Shown here in pieces: positions 42,240 through 51,440 of a stretch of DNA of 64,000 nt. A program made the translations under genes and the position numbers. How positions within the stretch are numbered: position 1 is the stretch's first letter; every line of letters starts with the position of its first letter. The stretch comes from Nocardia elegans NBRC 108235 (GTDB lineage Bacteria > Actinomycetota > Actinomycetes > Mycobacteriales > Mycobacteriaceae): the NCBI RefSeq assembly GCF_001612845.1, contig NZ_BDBF01000010.1:62001-126000 (forward strand), read 5' to 3'. Below the pieces are notes generated by a model that was given only the letters and a program-made list of their open reading frames with translations, ran no database searches and was not told the origin of the DNA.

Positions 42240-43271
42240 ATGTCGAGCACCGAGAAGCGGCGGCTGGAGGTCCTGCGCGCGATCGTCGCGGACTACATCG
42301 CGACCAAGGAGCCGATCGGGTCGAAAACGCTGGTGGACAAGCACAATCTGGGCGTCTCCAGCGCAACCGTGCGCAATGACATGGCGGTCCTCGAGGCCGA
42401 GGGATACATCACTCAGCCGCACACGAGCTCCGGTCGCATCCCGACCGACAAGGGCTATCGCCAGTTCGTGGACAACATCGCCGAGGTCAAGCCGCTGTCC
42501 AATGCCGAGCGCCGCGCGATCATGGAATTCCTGGAAAGCGGCGTCGATCTCGACGACGTCCTGCGACGCGGGGTGCGGCTGCTGGCGCAGCTGACCCGGC
42601 AGGTCGCGATGGTGCAGTACCCGACGGTCTCGGCGTCGACCGTGCGTCACCTGGAGGTCGTGGCGCTCAATCCGGCCCGGTTGCTGCTGGTCGTGATCAC
42701 CGATACCGGGCGGGTCGATCAGCGGCTCGTCGATCTGGGGGCGGTGATCGACGAGGAGGATCTCGCCGCACTGCGCGGCATGCTCGGCAAGGCGATGGAC
42801 GGTAAGCGTCTGTCCGCTGCCTCGAGCGCCGTCGCGGCGTTGCCGGAGAACGCCCCCGCCCGGCTGCGCGATGTCCTGGTCCGGGTGTCGACCGTTCTGG
42901 TCGAAACCCTGGTGGAGCATCCGGAGGAGCGGCTGGTGCTGGGCGGCACGGCCAACCTGACCCGCAATGCCGGCGATTTCGGCTTCCCGGGTTCGCTGCG
43001 TGCCGTGCTCGAGGCGCTCGAGGAGCAGGTGGTGGTGTTGAAACTCCTGGCCGCCGCGCAGCAGCCCGGCACGGTGACGGTGCAGATCGGTGAGGAGACC
43101 CGCGTCGAGCAGATGCGCGGCACCTCGGTGGTATCCACCGGGTACGGTATGCCGGGTACCGTGCTGGGAGGTATGGGAGTGGTCGGCCCGACCCGGATGG
43201 ACTACCCCGGCACGATCGCCTCGGTCGCCGCGGTCGCCCGTTATATCGGTGAGGTGCTCGCGGAACGATGA
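42240..43271 (+). CDS. hrcA: Heat-inducible transcription repressor HrcA
   Basis: 343 residues. Winged-helix repressor of heat-shock genes that binds CIRCE elements. N-terminal '[24 protein letters not shown]', '[37 protein letters not shown]' is diagnostic, followed by the dimerisation/GAF-like domain ('GTANLTR', 'ISEE'-like '[20 protein letters not shown]'). ATG 42240 follows AGGAGG. It precedes dnaJ2 by 131 bases, the usual actinobacterial pair. No CIRCE inverted repeat was found upstream of hrcA here. Confidence 0.96.
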   Translation: MSSTEKRRLEVLRAIVADYIATKEPIGSKTLVDKHNLGVSSATVRNDMAVLEAEGYITQPHTSSGRIPTDKGYRQFVDNIAEVKPLSNAERRAIMEFLESGVDLDDVLRRGVRLLAQLTRQVAMVQYPTVSASTVRHLEVVALNPARLLLVVITDTGRVDQRLVDLGAVIDEEDLAALRGMLGKAMDGKRLSAASSAVAALPENAPARLRDVLVRVSTVLVETLVEHPEERLVLGGTANLTRNAGDFGFPGSLRAVLEALEEQVVVLKLLAAAQQPGTVTVQIGEETRVEQMRGTSVVSTGYGMPGTVLGGMGVVGPTRMDYPGTIASVAAVARYIGEVLAER

Positions 43272-43402
43272 GCCCGCCCCGGTAACCGGGATCCGCGCCG
43301 GTCGGCAACCTGGTTCGCCGGTCGGCCACAGTGAACATGGCAGCATCGGCTGTGAGCAGGGATGCTGGACGACACCCATTCGGAACAGGACTAGAGACTC
43401 AA

Positions 43403-44551
43403 GTGGCACGGGACTACTACGGAATCCTCGGCGTCGGGCGCAACGCGTCCGACCAGGAGATCAAACGCGCCTACCGCAAGCTGGCCCGGGAACTGCACCC
43501 CGACGTCAACCCGGATCCGGACGCGCAGGAGCGGTTCCGCGAGGTATCCACCGCTTACGAGGTTCTCACCGACTCCGAGAAGCGCCGCATCGTCGATATG
43601 GGCGGCGACCCGATGGAATCGGCGGGCGCGGGCGGCGGCTTCTCCGGCGCCGGTTTCGGTGGTCTGGGCGATGTGTTCGAGGCCTTCTTCGGCGGTATGA
43701 ACGCCACCAGTTCGCGCAAACCGCGCGGCCGGGTGCAGCCGGGCGCGGATTCGCTGCTGCGGACCCGGTTGTCGCTGGCCGAATGCGCGGTCGGCGTCAC
43801 CAAACACCTCACCGTCGACACCGCGGTGCTCTGTGATCTGTGCCAGGGCTCGGGCACCAACGGCAATTCCAAGCCGGTGCGCTGTGAAACCTGTGGCGGC
43901 GCGGGTGAGGTGCAGACCGTGCAGCGGTCCTTCCTGGGACAGGTGATGACGTCCCGGCCGTGCCCGACCTGTCGCGGCACGGGCGAGACCATCCCCGATC
44001 CCTGCCGCAAATGCGGTGGCGACGGCCGGGTGCGTGCCCGCCGCGAGATCGCCGCGCCGATTCCGGCGGGTGTGGCCAACGGCATGCGGGTGCGGCTGGC
44101 CGCGCAGGGCGAGATCGGCCCGGGCGGCGGACCGGCCGGTGATCTGTACGTCGAGATCGTGGAGCAGCCGCACGACACCTTCGTCCGCGACGGCGACGAT
44201 CTGCACTGCACGATCCGGGTACCGATGGTCGATGCCGCGCTCGGCGCCACGGTGGTCATCGACACCATCCTGGACGGGCCCACCGAACTGACCATTCCGC
44301 CCGGCACCCAGCCGGGCGAGGTGTCGGTGCTGCGCGCTCACGGCATGCCCAAGCTGCGTTCCAGTGCGCGCGGTGATCTGGTCGCGCATCTGGACATCGT
44401 GATTCCGACCAAACTGGACAACAAGCAGTTCGACCTGCTGCGCAAGTACCAGGCGATGCGCAACGGCGAACACACCGAGGTGCTTTCGGCCCAGTCCGAA
44501 CACAACAGCGGATTGTTCGCGCGGTTGCGGGCCTCCTTCAGCGGTCGCTGA
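43403..44551 (+). CDS. dnaJ2: Chaperone DnaJ (DnaJ2)
   Basis: 382 residues. J domain at the N-terminus with the HPD motif ('[11 protein letters not shown]'), Gly/Phe-rich segment ('[16 protein letters not shown]'), four zinc-finger CxxCxGxG repeats ('CDLCQGSG', 'CETCGGAG', 'CPTCRGTG', 'CRKCGGDG') and the C-terminal substrate domains. It stimulates DnaK ATPase and presents clients. GTG 43403 ('[10 protein letters not shown]') is the start. It follows hrcA and lies 7 bases before rsmE. Confidence 0.96.
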   Translation: MARDYYGILGVGRNASDQEIKRAYRKLARELHPDVNPDPDAQERFREVSTAYEVLTDSEKRRIVDMGGDPMESAGAGGGFSGAGFGGLGDVFEAFFGGMNATSSRKPRGRVQPGADSLLRTRLSLAECAVGVTKHLTVDTAVLCDLCQGSGTNGNSKPVRCETCGGAGEVQTVQRSFLGQVMTSRPCPTCRGTGETIPDPCRKCGGDGRVRARREIAAPIPAGVANGMRVRLAAQGEIGPGGGPAGDLYVEIVEQPHDTFVRDGDDLHCTIRVPMVDAALGATVVIDTILDGPTELTIPPGTQPGEVSVLRAHGMPKLRSSARGDLVAHLDIVIPTKLDNKQFDLLRKYQAMRNGEHTEVLSAQSEHNSGLFARLRASFSGR

Positions 44552-44558
44552 AAACGCC

Positions 44559-45299
44559 GTGGCCGCAACGGTTTTCTATCTCGACGAGATACCGCCGGTC
44601 GGCGCGGTCGCGGTGCTCGACGGTCCCGAGGGACGGCACGCCGCGACCGTGCGCCGCATCCGGGTCGGCGAGCCGATCACGCTCTCCGACGGTGCGGGAC
44701 TGCTCGCCGAATCCGAGGTCGTGGCCACCGGGCGGGATCGCCTGGATCTGAAGGTGCTCGACCGCGTGGTCGCCCCGCCCGTGTCGCCGGCGGTGACGGT
44801 CGTGCAGGCACTGCCCAAATCGGATCGTTCCGAACTCGCGGTCGAATTGATGACCGAGGCGGGCGCCGACGCGATCGTCCCATGGCAGGCCGCCCGGTGT
44901 GTCGCGAACTGGGAAGCCAAGGCGCGCAAGGGCGTCGACAAGTGGCGTGCGGCGGCCCGGACGGCGGCCCGGCAGTCACGGCGGGCCTACATCCCCGAGG
45001 TCGCCGATCTGCATCGCACCGCGGATGTGGCCGAGCTGGTCCGGAAAACCGTCGCGGACAACGGCATAGCGATCGCCCTGCACGAATCCGCGACGGCGCG
45101 ATTCGCCGAGCTGGCGTTCCCGCGGACCGCGCCGATCGTGCTGATCGTGGGCCCCGAAGGCGGTCTGGACGACTCGGAATTGGATGCGCTCACCGCGGCG
45201 GGAGCTACCGTCGCGCTCCTGGGGCCGACGGTGTTGCGCACCTCCACCGCCGCGGCGGTCGCGCTCGGTGCGCTGGGGGCATTGACTCCGCGCTGGTAG
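44559..45299 (+). CDS. rsmE: 16S rRNA (uracil-1498-N3)-methyltransferase RsmE
   Basis: 246 residues. SPOUT-class methyltransferase that makes m3U1498 in 16S rRNA. N-terminal PUA-like 'GPEGRHAATVRRIRVGEPI', then 'QALPKSDRSELAVELMTEAGADAIVP', and the knot motifs 'LIVGPEGGLDDSELDAL' and 'LLGPTVLRTSTAAAVALGAL'. GTG 44559 follows dnaJ2 by 7 bases, so hrcA-dnaJ2-rsmE look like one operon. Confidence 0.95.
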   Translation: MAATVFYLDEIPPVGAVAVLDGPEGRHAATVRRIRVGEPITLSDGAGLLAESEVVATGRDRLDLKVLDRVVAPPVSPAVTVVQALPKSDRSELAVELMTEAGADAIVPWQAARCVANWEAKARKGVDKWRAAARTAARQSRRAYIPEVADLHRTADVAELVRKTVADNGIAIALHESATARFAELAFPRTAPIVLIVGPEGGLDDSELDALTAAGATVALLGPTVLRTSTAAAVALGALGALTPRW

Positions 45300-45345
45300 G
45301 TCCCGGATCCGGCCGGCGTCCGCGGTCCACGGTGCGGTGCGGTCG

Positions 45346-46617
45346 TCAGGCGGGGCCGGAAGTTCCGATCTCGGACGGGCCGGCGGTAGGCCGGGACCGG
45401 GAGCCCTCGGTTCGCAACCGCAATCCGAGGCAAGCCACCAGACCCGCCGCCACGACGATCAGCACACCCACGTACAGCGCCAATCCGGCCCACCCGTGCC
45501 AGCTGTAGGCCAGGCCGGCCAACGCGCCGACGATCGAACTGCCGACGTAATAGGCGAACAGGTACAGCGAGGACGCGGCCGCGCGATTACCCGTCGCCGT
45601 GGCGCCGACCCACGCGCTGGCCACGGCGTGCGCGCCGAAGAAGCCCGCGGTGAACAACAGCAGACCCGGCAACAGGATCGCCAGATGATCCGGAATGGTC
45701 AGCAGCAGGCCGATGCTCATCGTCGCGAGAGAGATCGCCACCACCGGGAAACGGCCGAGCCGATCGGCGAACCGGCCCGCCGCGGTGGACGAGACCGTGC
45801 CCGACAGATACATCAGGAAAACCGCACCCGCGGTGGCCGCGGACAAACCGAACGGCGACTGGATGAGCCGGTAGCCGAGGAAGTTGTACACCGAGACGAA
45901 TCCGCCCATCAGCAGGAAGGCCAACCCGAACAGCGGGAGCAGCGCGCGGTTGCGCAGATGCGTGGCGAGGTCGCCGAGCAGCGCGCCGACGCCGAGGGGC
46001 CGCGCGACGAAGTATCGGGAGGGCGGCAGCATCCGCACGAACCACACCGTGCACAGCGCGGCGGCCACCGCGAAAATCGCTGCGCCCCAACGCCAGGACG
46101 CCACCTCCAAGGTGAAGGCGGGAATCAGCCGGCCGGCCAGACCGCCGATGGTGGTGCCCGAGACGTAGATGCCCATCGCGGTGCCCAATCCGGCCGAACC
46201 GATCTCCTCGGCGAGATACGCCATCGCGACCGCGGGCACGCCGGCCACGGCGATGCCCTGGACGGCCCGCCCCGCGAGCATCAGGTCCAGACTCGGGCTG
46301 AAGGGCAACAGCAGACCGATGACGCTGGTCGCCACCGCGGACGCGATCATCACCCGGGTGCGGCCGTACCGCCCCGACAGCACGCTCACCGGCACGATCG
46401 CCACCGCCAGCAGACCCGTCGTCAGCGATACCGCCAGTGCGGCGTGCGCGGGCGTGGCGCCGAAGGCCGTCGACAGGCTCGGCAGCAGCGCCTGCGCGCT
46501 GTACATCGACCCGAAGGTGGTGAGTCCGGCCGCGAACAGCGCGAGGGTGATCCGCCGCTCGTGCCGCGCGTCCTCGGCCGTCCGGACGGGAGCGGTGGTC
46601 ACGGTCGCGCTGGTCAT
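45346..46617 (-). CDS. MFS transporter (YnfM-like)
   Basis: About 423 residues, 12 helices. N-terminal 'RRITLALFAAGLTTFGSMYSAQALLPSLS' and 'LSGRYGRTRVMI' are typical of the YnfM/drug-efflux group. Substrate unknown. ATG 46617 ('MTSATVTTAPV') is chosen. The gene diverges from a LysR regulator, with a shared ~100-base control region. The pair looks like a regulator with its efflux target. Confidence 0.87.
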   Translation of the reverse strand: MTSATVTTAPVRTAEDARHERRITLALFAAGLTTFGSMYSAQALLPSLSTAFGATPAHAALAVSLTTGLLAVAIVPVSVLSGRYGRTRVMIASAVATSVIGLLLPFSPSLDLMLAGRAVQGIAVAGVPAVAMAYLAEEIGSAGLGTAMGIYVSGTTIGGLAGRLIPAFTLEVASWRWGAAIFAVAAALCTVWFVRMLPPSRYFVARPLGVGALLGDLATHLRNRALLPLFGLAFLLMGGFVSVYNFLGYRLIQSPFGLSAATAGAVFLMYLSGTVSSTAAGRFADRLGRFPVVAISLATMSIGLLLTIPDHLAILLPGLLLFTAGFFGAHAVASAWVGATATGNRAAASSLYLFAYYVGSSIVGALAGLAYSWHGWAGLALYVGVLIVVAAGLVACLGLRLRTEGSRSRPTAGPSEIGTSGPA

Positions 46618-46650
46618 GCCTCCACCGTGGCTCCACATGGCTGGAAAAGG

Positions 46651-46683
46651 AAATGCATAATGATCGGTAAGTTGATGCAATTT
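46651..46683. promoter_or_regulatory. LysR-type operator candidate
   Basis: AAATGCAT (46651-46658) and ATGCAATTT (46675-46683) form an imperfect inverted repeat with A/T-rich flanks, in the gap between the divergent MFS and LysR genes. It overlaps the region where both promoters should lie. Confidence 0.4.
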
Positions 46684-46718
46684 CCGCATTAGCTGAGCTG
46701 AGCGCGGGGAGCCTGCCG

Positions 46719-47615
46719 ATGGCGAGTGACGATTTGCACTGGTTTCTGACCCTCGCCGAACTCGAACGCGTGGGTGCGGCGGCCGATCGGCTGCATCTGG
46801 CCCAGCCCACGCTGTCGCGCATGCTCGCCCGGTTGGAACAGCGACTCGGCACGCAGTTGTTCGATCGGCACGGTAAGCGGCTGACGCTCAACGAATCCGG
46901 GCGCATCTTCTACGAACACGCCCGTCGCGCCCAGGCCGAACTGGACGCCGCGAGCCGGGCGCTCGCGGATCTGGCGAATCCGGCCCGGGGGTCGGTGCGG
47001 CTGGCGTTCGTCCATTCCTTCGGCGGGCGGGTCGTGCCGGAGCTGATCGCCGGCTTCCGGCGCGTGTCGGGGCGGATCACGTTCCGGCTCGATCAGGGAC
47101 CTGCCAACGTGGTGGCCGCCGAGGTGCTCGACGGTACGGCGGATCTCGGTCTGACCTCACCCGAACCGGCGCTGCCCGGGCTGGGCTGGCGCACGCTGTT
47201 CCGGCAGCGCCTCGCCCTCGGAGTTCCGGTCGATCATCGGCTGGCGGGCCGGCGGCAGATCCGGCTGGCGGAGGCCGCGGAGGCCGAATTCATCGCCATG
47301 CCCACCGGCTACGGGATGCGCAGAATTCTCGACGAGCTCTGTGCCGCAGCGGATTTCCGTCCGCGGATCGCGCTGGAGTCCAGTGATCTGGTGACCGTGT
47401 CGGGTCTGGTGGCGGCGGGGCTCGGAGTGGCGCTGCTGCCGTTGGAGGAGCCCGCGGTGCGGGGGCCGCAGCCCGGGCCGGTGCTGGTTCCGCTGTCGGA
47501 TCCGGGTGCCTCCCGCGCGGTCGGACTGATCTGGTCGGCCGACGCGGTGCCCGGCGACGCGGTGCGCACCTTTCGTGAGTTCGCCGTCGAATGGTCGCGC
47601 GGGAGCGGGCGGTGA
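46719..47615 (+). CDS. LysR-family transcriptional regulator
   Basis: 298 residues. N-terminal winged helix-turn-helix 'HWFLTLAELERVGAAADRLHLAQPTLSRMLARLEQRLGTQLFDR' and a C-terminal two-lobed effector domain ('VRLAFVHSFGGRVVPELIAGFR', 'GLVAAGLGVALLPLEEP') are standard for the family. It diverges from an MFS transporter gene, which it probably controls. ATG 46719 is used. Effector unknown. Confidence 0.9.
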   Translation: MASDDLHWFLTLAELERVGAAADRLHLAQPTLSRMLARLEQRLGTQLFDRHGKRLTLNESGRIFYEHARRAQAELDAASRALADLANPARGSVRLAFVHSFGGRVVPELIAGFRRVSGRITFRLDQGPANVVAAEVLDGTADLGLTSPEPALPGLGWRTLFRQRLALGVPVDHRLAGRRQIRLAEAAEAEFIAMPTGYGMRRILDELCAAADFRPRIALESSDLVTVSGLVAAGLGVALLPLEEPAVRGPQPGPVLVPLSDPGASRAVGLIWSADAVPGDAVRTFREFAVEWSRGSGR

Positions 47616-47763
47616 ACGAACGGTGACGACCGCTCATCTTCCGGGCGAGCGGCCTCTGAGCTGGGGCTGGAGATCAAATAAGTGGGCGGTGTCGGTGCCG
47701 CGCGATAGACTTTGAGGAAAGGAGAGGATCCGTTCGAGACCGGAAAGCAGGCCATAGCCCCTT

Positions 47764-48888
47764 TTGCGAACATCAGGCGATATCGGCGACCCGACAACCC
47801 CCACGACCGGCATCGGAGCCGGTGCCCCCGGCAATGGTAACGGTTCGGGTCCAGCGGCCCGGACGGTGCGGTCCAGCATCGAACTAGCCCCGGAGTCCGT
47901 ATTCGGATTCCTCGGTTCCGCCGATGCGAACCTGCGTGAACTCGAAGGTCTGCTCGACGCCGACATCCACGTGCGCGGGAATTCGGTCACCCTCACCGGT
48001 AAGGCCGCCGACGTGGCGCTGGCCGAGCGGGTGGTCGAGCAGCTCGTGGCGTTGACCGCGCACAATCGCGTCGTCACCCCGGAAGCGGTCCGGCACACGG
48101 TGTCCATGCTGACCGAGGGATCCTCCGACTCCCCGGCCGAGGTGCTGAGTCTGGACATCATCGCCCGGCGCGGAAAGACCATCCGCCCGAAGACGCTGAA
48201 CCAGAAGCGCTATGTCGACGCCATCGACGAGCACACGATCGTCTTCGGCATCGGCCCGGCCGGTACCGGGAAGACCTATCTGGCGGTCGCCAAGGCCGTG
48301 CAGGCGCTGCAGAGCAAGCAGGTCACCCGCATCATCCTCACCCGTCCGGCGGTGGAGGCAGGGGAGCGGCTGGGATTTCTGCCGGGCACGCTGAACGAGA
48401 AGATCGACCCGTATCTGCGTCCGCTCTACGACGCCCTGCACGACATGATGGACCCCGAGGCGATTCCGAAGCTGATGGCCTCCGGCGTGATCGAGGTCGC
48501 GCCCCTGGCGTATATGCGCGGACGCAGCCTCAACGACTCGTTCATCATCCTGGACGAGGCGCAGAACACCACGCCGGAACAGATGAAGATGTTCCTGACC
48601 CGGCTCGGTTTCGGCTCGAAGATCGTCGTCACCGGCGACGTCACCCAGGTCGACCTGCCGGGCGGCACCCGATCCGGGCTGCGGGTGGTCAGCGACATCC
48701 TCACCGATATCGACGACATCCATTTCGCGGAGCTCACCTCCAGCGACGTGGTGCGCCACCGGCTGGTCTCGGACATCGTCGACGCCTACGACCGCTACGA
48801 GTCCGACGCCCGGCCGCAGGTGGCGCGGCACTACCCGGGCGGCAACCGCGCCCAGCGCCGCGCGGCGGACAAGGCGGCTCGCCGCTGA
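47764..48888 (+). CDS. phoH: PhoH-family ATPase
   Basis: 374 residues. PhoH/PhoL-type ATPase, linked to RNA processing; it often lies beside YbeY. An N-terminal KH-like part ('ANLRELEGLLDADIHVRGNSVTLTG') precedes the P-loop 'FGIGPAGTGKTYLAVAKAVQAL', then 'TRPAVEAGERLGFLPGTL', Walker B-like 'FIILDEAQNTTPEQMKMF' and 'VTGDVTQVDLPGG'. The TTG at 47764 is the first start after an in-frame stop at 47755, so the rare start is well supported. It is 66 bases upstream of ybeY. Confidence 0.92.
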   Translation: MRTSGDIGDPTTPTTGIGAGAPGNGNGSGPAARTVRSSIELAPESVFGFLGSADANLRELEGLLDADIHVRGNSVTLTGKAADVALAERVVEQLVALTAHNRVVTPEAVRHTVSMLTEGSSDSPAEVLSLDIIARRGKTIRPKTLNQKRYVDAIDEHTIVFGIGPAGTGKTYLAVAKAVQALQSKQVTRIILTRPAVEAGERLGFLPGTLNEKIDPYLRPLYDALHDMMDPEAIPKLMASGVIEVAPLAYMRGRSLNDSFIILDEAQNTTPEQMKMFLTRLGFGSKIVVTGDVTQVDLPGGTRSGLRVVSDILTDIDDIHFAELTSSDVVRHRLVSDIVDAYDRYESDARPQVARHYPGGNRAQRRAADKAARR

Positions 48889-48954
48889 GTGGCCCGAGCG
48901 GCTCGCCGCTGGTGTGGTGGTGAGGCCATGCGCGGCCCCCATTAGGCTGGCAGG

Positions 48955-49509
48955 GTGAGTATCGAGATCGCCAACGAGTCGGGCATCGACGTATCGGAAC
49001 CGGATCTGGTCAGCGTCGCGCGGTTCGCGATCGAGCGGATGGACGTGCATCCGGCGGCCGAATTGTCGATGGTGCTCGTCGATCTCGACACCATGGCCGA
49101 TCTGCACATGCGGTGGATGGACCTGCCGGGTCCCACCGACGTGATGTCGTTCCCGATGGACGAACTCGAACCCGGTGGCCGTCCCGACGGCGCCGAACCG
49201 GGCCCTTCGATGCTCGGCGACATCGTGCTCTGCCCGGAATTCGCCGCCGCCCAGGCCGGTAAGGCCGGCCATTCCCTCGACCACGAACTGGCGCTGCTCA
49301 CTGTCCACGGGGTGCTGCATCTGCTCGGCTACGACCACGCCGAGCCGGAAGAGGAGAAGGTGATGTTCGGCCTGCAGAACCGCCTGCTCGCCGAATGGTA
49401 CGAAAGCCTGCGCGAGGCCGCCCGCCGAGCCGAACTGGCCGAACGCGACCGACGCCTGCTGGGGAAGACCGGATTCACGGCCCCGGGCGACCCCCTGGAC
49501 CCCGCATGA
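48955..49509 (+). CDS. ybeY: Endoribonuclease YbeY
   Basis: 184 residues. Zinc-dependent single-strand endoribonuclease needed for 16S rRNA 3' maturation and ribosome quality control. The metal motif '[11 protein letters not shown]' and 'DVMSFPMDE' are present. GTG 48955 lies six bases after TAGGCT (48943-48948), so the transcript is probably leaderless. The stop overlaps (ATGA) the start of the tandem-repeat ORF, an unusual arrangement, since in relatives I recall ybeY and the CBS gene lying close together. Confidence 0.95.
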   Translation: MSIEIANESGIDVSEPDLVSVARFAIERMDVHPAAELSMVLVDLDTMADLHMRWMDLPGPTDVMSFPMDELEPGGRPDGAEPGPSMLGDIVLCPEFAAAQAGKAGHSLDHELALLTVHGVLHLLGYDHAEPEEEKVMFGLQNRLLAEWYESLREAARRAELAERDRRLLGKTGFTAPGDPLDPA

Positions 49510-49718
49510 GCGGTCAGGGCCGGAGGCGGCAGCGCAGCGTCACCACGCAGGCCCGAGCTCATGCGGCGGTTGAACACAGCATGAGCGGTCAGGGCCGGAG
49601 GCGGCAGCGCAGCGTCACCACGCAGGCCCGAGCTCATGCGGCCATCGAACACAGCATGAGCGGTCAGGGCCGGAGGCGGCAGCGCAGCGTCACCACGCAG
49701 GCCCGAGCTCATGCGGCC
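49504..49718 (+). repeat. 75-bp tandem repeat, 2.8 copies, each a potential hairpin
   Basis: Units start at 49506, 49581 and 49656, a period of exactly 75 bp, and the third is cut at about 63 bases. Copies are identical except for three bases near the end of copies 1 and 2. Each carries inverted ends GCATGAGC and GCTCATGC (for example 49504-49511 with 49557-49564), plus inner GGGCC/GGCCC-type pairing, so the DNA or RNA could fold into repeated hairpins. The period is a multiple of three and the repeat is open in one frame. Confidence 0.9.
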
Positions 49719-49733
49719 GAGGGTAGAGCGTGA
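49506..49733 (+). CDS. Tandem-repeat ORF between ybeY and the CBS gene
   Basis: 75 codons encoding three 25-residue repeats that begin '[21 protein letters not shown]'. The ATG at 49506 overlaps the ybeY stop (ATGA), and its TGA (49731-49733) overlaps the GTG of the next gene, so it could be translated by coupling. The peptide is basic and Arg/Gln-rich. Bases differing between copies 1 and 2 fall in two adjacent codons: one change is silent, and the other codon gives Val to Ile. I do not recognise the protein. It may be a real repetitive peptide or a mobile hairpin repeat that happens to be open. Confidence 0.4.
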   Translation: MSGQGRRRQRSVTTQARAHAAVEHSMSGQGRRRQRSVTTQARAHAAIEHSMSGQGRRRQRSVTTQARAHAAEGRA

Positions 49734-51088
49734 ACTGGCTGATCCCACTGTTGCTGGCGATTCTGCTGGTTCCGGTCGGCGGTGTCTTCGCGGCGATCGA
49801 TTCCGCGTTGATGACCGTTTCGCCGGCGCGGGTCGACGATCTGGTCCGCGCCGACCGTCCGGGCGCCCGCCGGCTGGCCCGGATCACGATCGACCGGCCG
49901 CGCTATGTGAACCTCATGGTGTTGCTGCGGCTGACCTGTGAGATCGCGGCGACGGTCCTGCTGGCCGCCGCGCTGAGCGAGGTGCTCAGCTGGGGATGGG
50001 CGCTGGCTGTGACCGCGGTGATCATGGTCGTGGTCGACTATGTCGTCATCGGTGTCGGCCCGCGCACCCTGGGCCGCCAGCACGCGTATTCGATCTCGCT
50101 GGCGGCCGCGCTGCCGCTGCAGGCGATCGGGGCGCTGCTCGGACCGGTGAGCCGGTTGCTGATCATGATCGGTAACGCCATCACCCCCGGTCGCGGATTT
50201 CGCAACGGCCCCTTCGCTTCCGAAGTGGAGCTGCGTGAAATCGTCGATATGGCGCAGCAGAGCGGTGTGGTCGACTCCGAGGAACGCCGCATGATCCAGT
50301 CGGTGTTCGAACTCGGCGACACCGCGGCCCGCGCGGTAATGGTGCCGCGCACCGAGATGGTGTGGATCGAAGCGGACAAGGCGGTGGCGCAGGCTATGTC
50401 GCTGGCCGTGCGGTCCGGGCACTCGCGCATTCCCGTGATCGGTGAGAACGTCGACGATATCCTCGGCGTGGTCTATCTGAAAGATCTTGTGCCGTATGCG
50501 GATCGGGGCCGCAGCGTGCAGGTGCGGGCGGTGATGCGCCCGGCCGTGTTCGTGCCCGATTCGAAACCGCTGGACGCCTTGCTCGACGAGATGCAGCGTC
50601 GCCGTAACCATATGGCGCTGCTGGTGGACGAATACGGCGGAATCGCCGGGCTGGTCACCATCGAGGATGTGCTCGAGGAGATCGTCGGTGAGATCGCCGA
50701 CGAATACGACACCGACGAGATCGCGCCGGTGGAAGAGTTGGGCGAGGGCGTCTACCGCGTCTCCACCCGGCTGCCGGTCGAAGATCTGGGCGAGCTGTTC
50801 GGCCTGGAGATCGAGGAGGAGGACGTCGACACCGTCGGCGGCATGCTGGCGCACACGCTGGGCCGGGTGCCGCTGCCGGGATCGGAGGTCGTCGTGCACG
50901 GGCTGCTGCTGCAGGGGGAGGGCGGCGCCGATACCCGCGGCCGGGTGCGGGTGCACACCGTCGTCGCGCGCCGCGCGGAGGAACCGGACGAAATGTCGGG
51001 CGCGCTCGCGGATGCGGTGCGCGGCGACCGTCAGGGGCGGGAAGAGACGTCGAGATACGAGAACGGAGATGGCGATGACCGAGGGTGA
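49730..51088 (+). CDS. Hemolysin-family/CorC-like CBS-domain membrane protein
   Basis: 452 residues. N-terminal CNNM/DUF21 membrane domain (about four helices: '[21 protein letters not shown]', '[23 protein letters not shown]', '[21 protein letters not shown]', '[20 protein letters not shown]'), then two CBS domains ('[14 protein letters not shown]', '[16 protein letters not shown]') and a C-terminal transporter-associated CorC/HlyC domain. The family handles divalent cation (Mg/Co) efflux or sensing. GTG 49730 overlaps the stop of the repeat ORF. Counterpart of M. tuberculosis Rv2366c by position. Confidence 0.88.
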   Translation: MNWLIPLLLAILLVPVGGVFAAIDSALMTVSPARVDDLVRADRPGARRLARITIDRPRYVNLMVLLRLTCEIAATVLLAAALSEVLSWGWALAVTAVIMVVVDYVVIGVGPRTLGRQHAYSISLAAALPLQAIGALLGPVSRLLIMIGNAITPGRGFRNGPFASEVELREIVDMAQQSGVVDSEERRMIQSVFELGDTAARAVMVPRTEMVWIEADKAVAQAMSLAVRSGHSRIPVIGENVDDILGVVYLKDLVPYADRGRSVQVRAVMRPAVFVPDSKPLDALLDEMQRRRNHMALLVDEYGGIAGLVTIEDVLEEIVGEIADEYDTDEIAPVEELGEGVYRVSTRLPVEDLGELFGLEIEEEDVDTVGGMLAHTLGRVPLPGSEVVVHGLLLQGEGGADTRGRVRVHTVVARRAEEPDEMSGALADAVRGDRQGREETSRYENGDGDDRG

Positions 51089-51440
51089 AACCGCCGATTT
51101 GAACGCCGAGGACGGCAAACTGCTGGTGCTGGCGCGCGGTGCGATGGGACGCACCGGCGGGGTGGCGGGCGCGGCGATCCGCGATACCGACGGCCGCACC
51201 TACGCCGCGGGCACGGTGGAGCTGAACGCGCTGTCGCTGTCCGCGCTGCAGGCGGCGGTCGCGGCCGCGATCTCCAGCGGTGCGGAGGGCTTCGAGGCGG
51301 CGGTGCTGGTCGGTGGTCAGGATTCCGATCCGGGGGTGGCCGCGGTGCGTGAGGTGAGCGCGTCGGCGGTCGTCATCGTCACCGATCGCAAGGGCGCCGG
51401 CTACCGCACCGTCGCCGCCGGAACCGAGTCGGCGCGATGA
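51075..51440 (+). CDS. Cytidine-deaminase-like protein without catalytic residues
   Basis: 121 residues. The fold resembles cytidine deaminase ('[21 protein letters not shown]', 'AALVGG'-like '[11 protein letters not shown]'), but the zinc motifs (HAE and PCxxC) are missing; the helix expected to carry HAE reads '[18 protein letters not shown]'. It is probably a structural or regulatory relative, as in the Rv2365c position of mycobacteria. ATG 51075 has GGAG six bases upstream. It overlaps era (ATGA). Confidence 0.7.
   Translation: MTEGETADLNAEDGKLLVLARGAMGRTGGVAGAAIRDTDGRTYAAGTVELNALSLSALQAAVAAAISSGAEGFEAAVLVGGQDSDPGVAAVREVSASAVVIVTDRKGAGYRTVAAGTESAR

Noticed and set aside
49504..49718. CRISPR array
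   Set aside because: The repeats are contiguous 75-bp tandem units with no unique spacers and no cas genes nearby.
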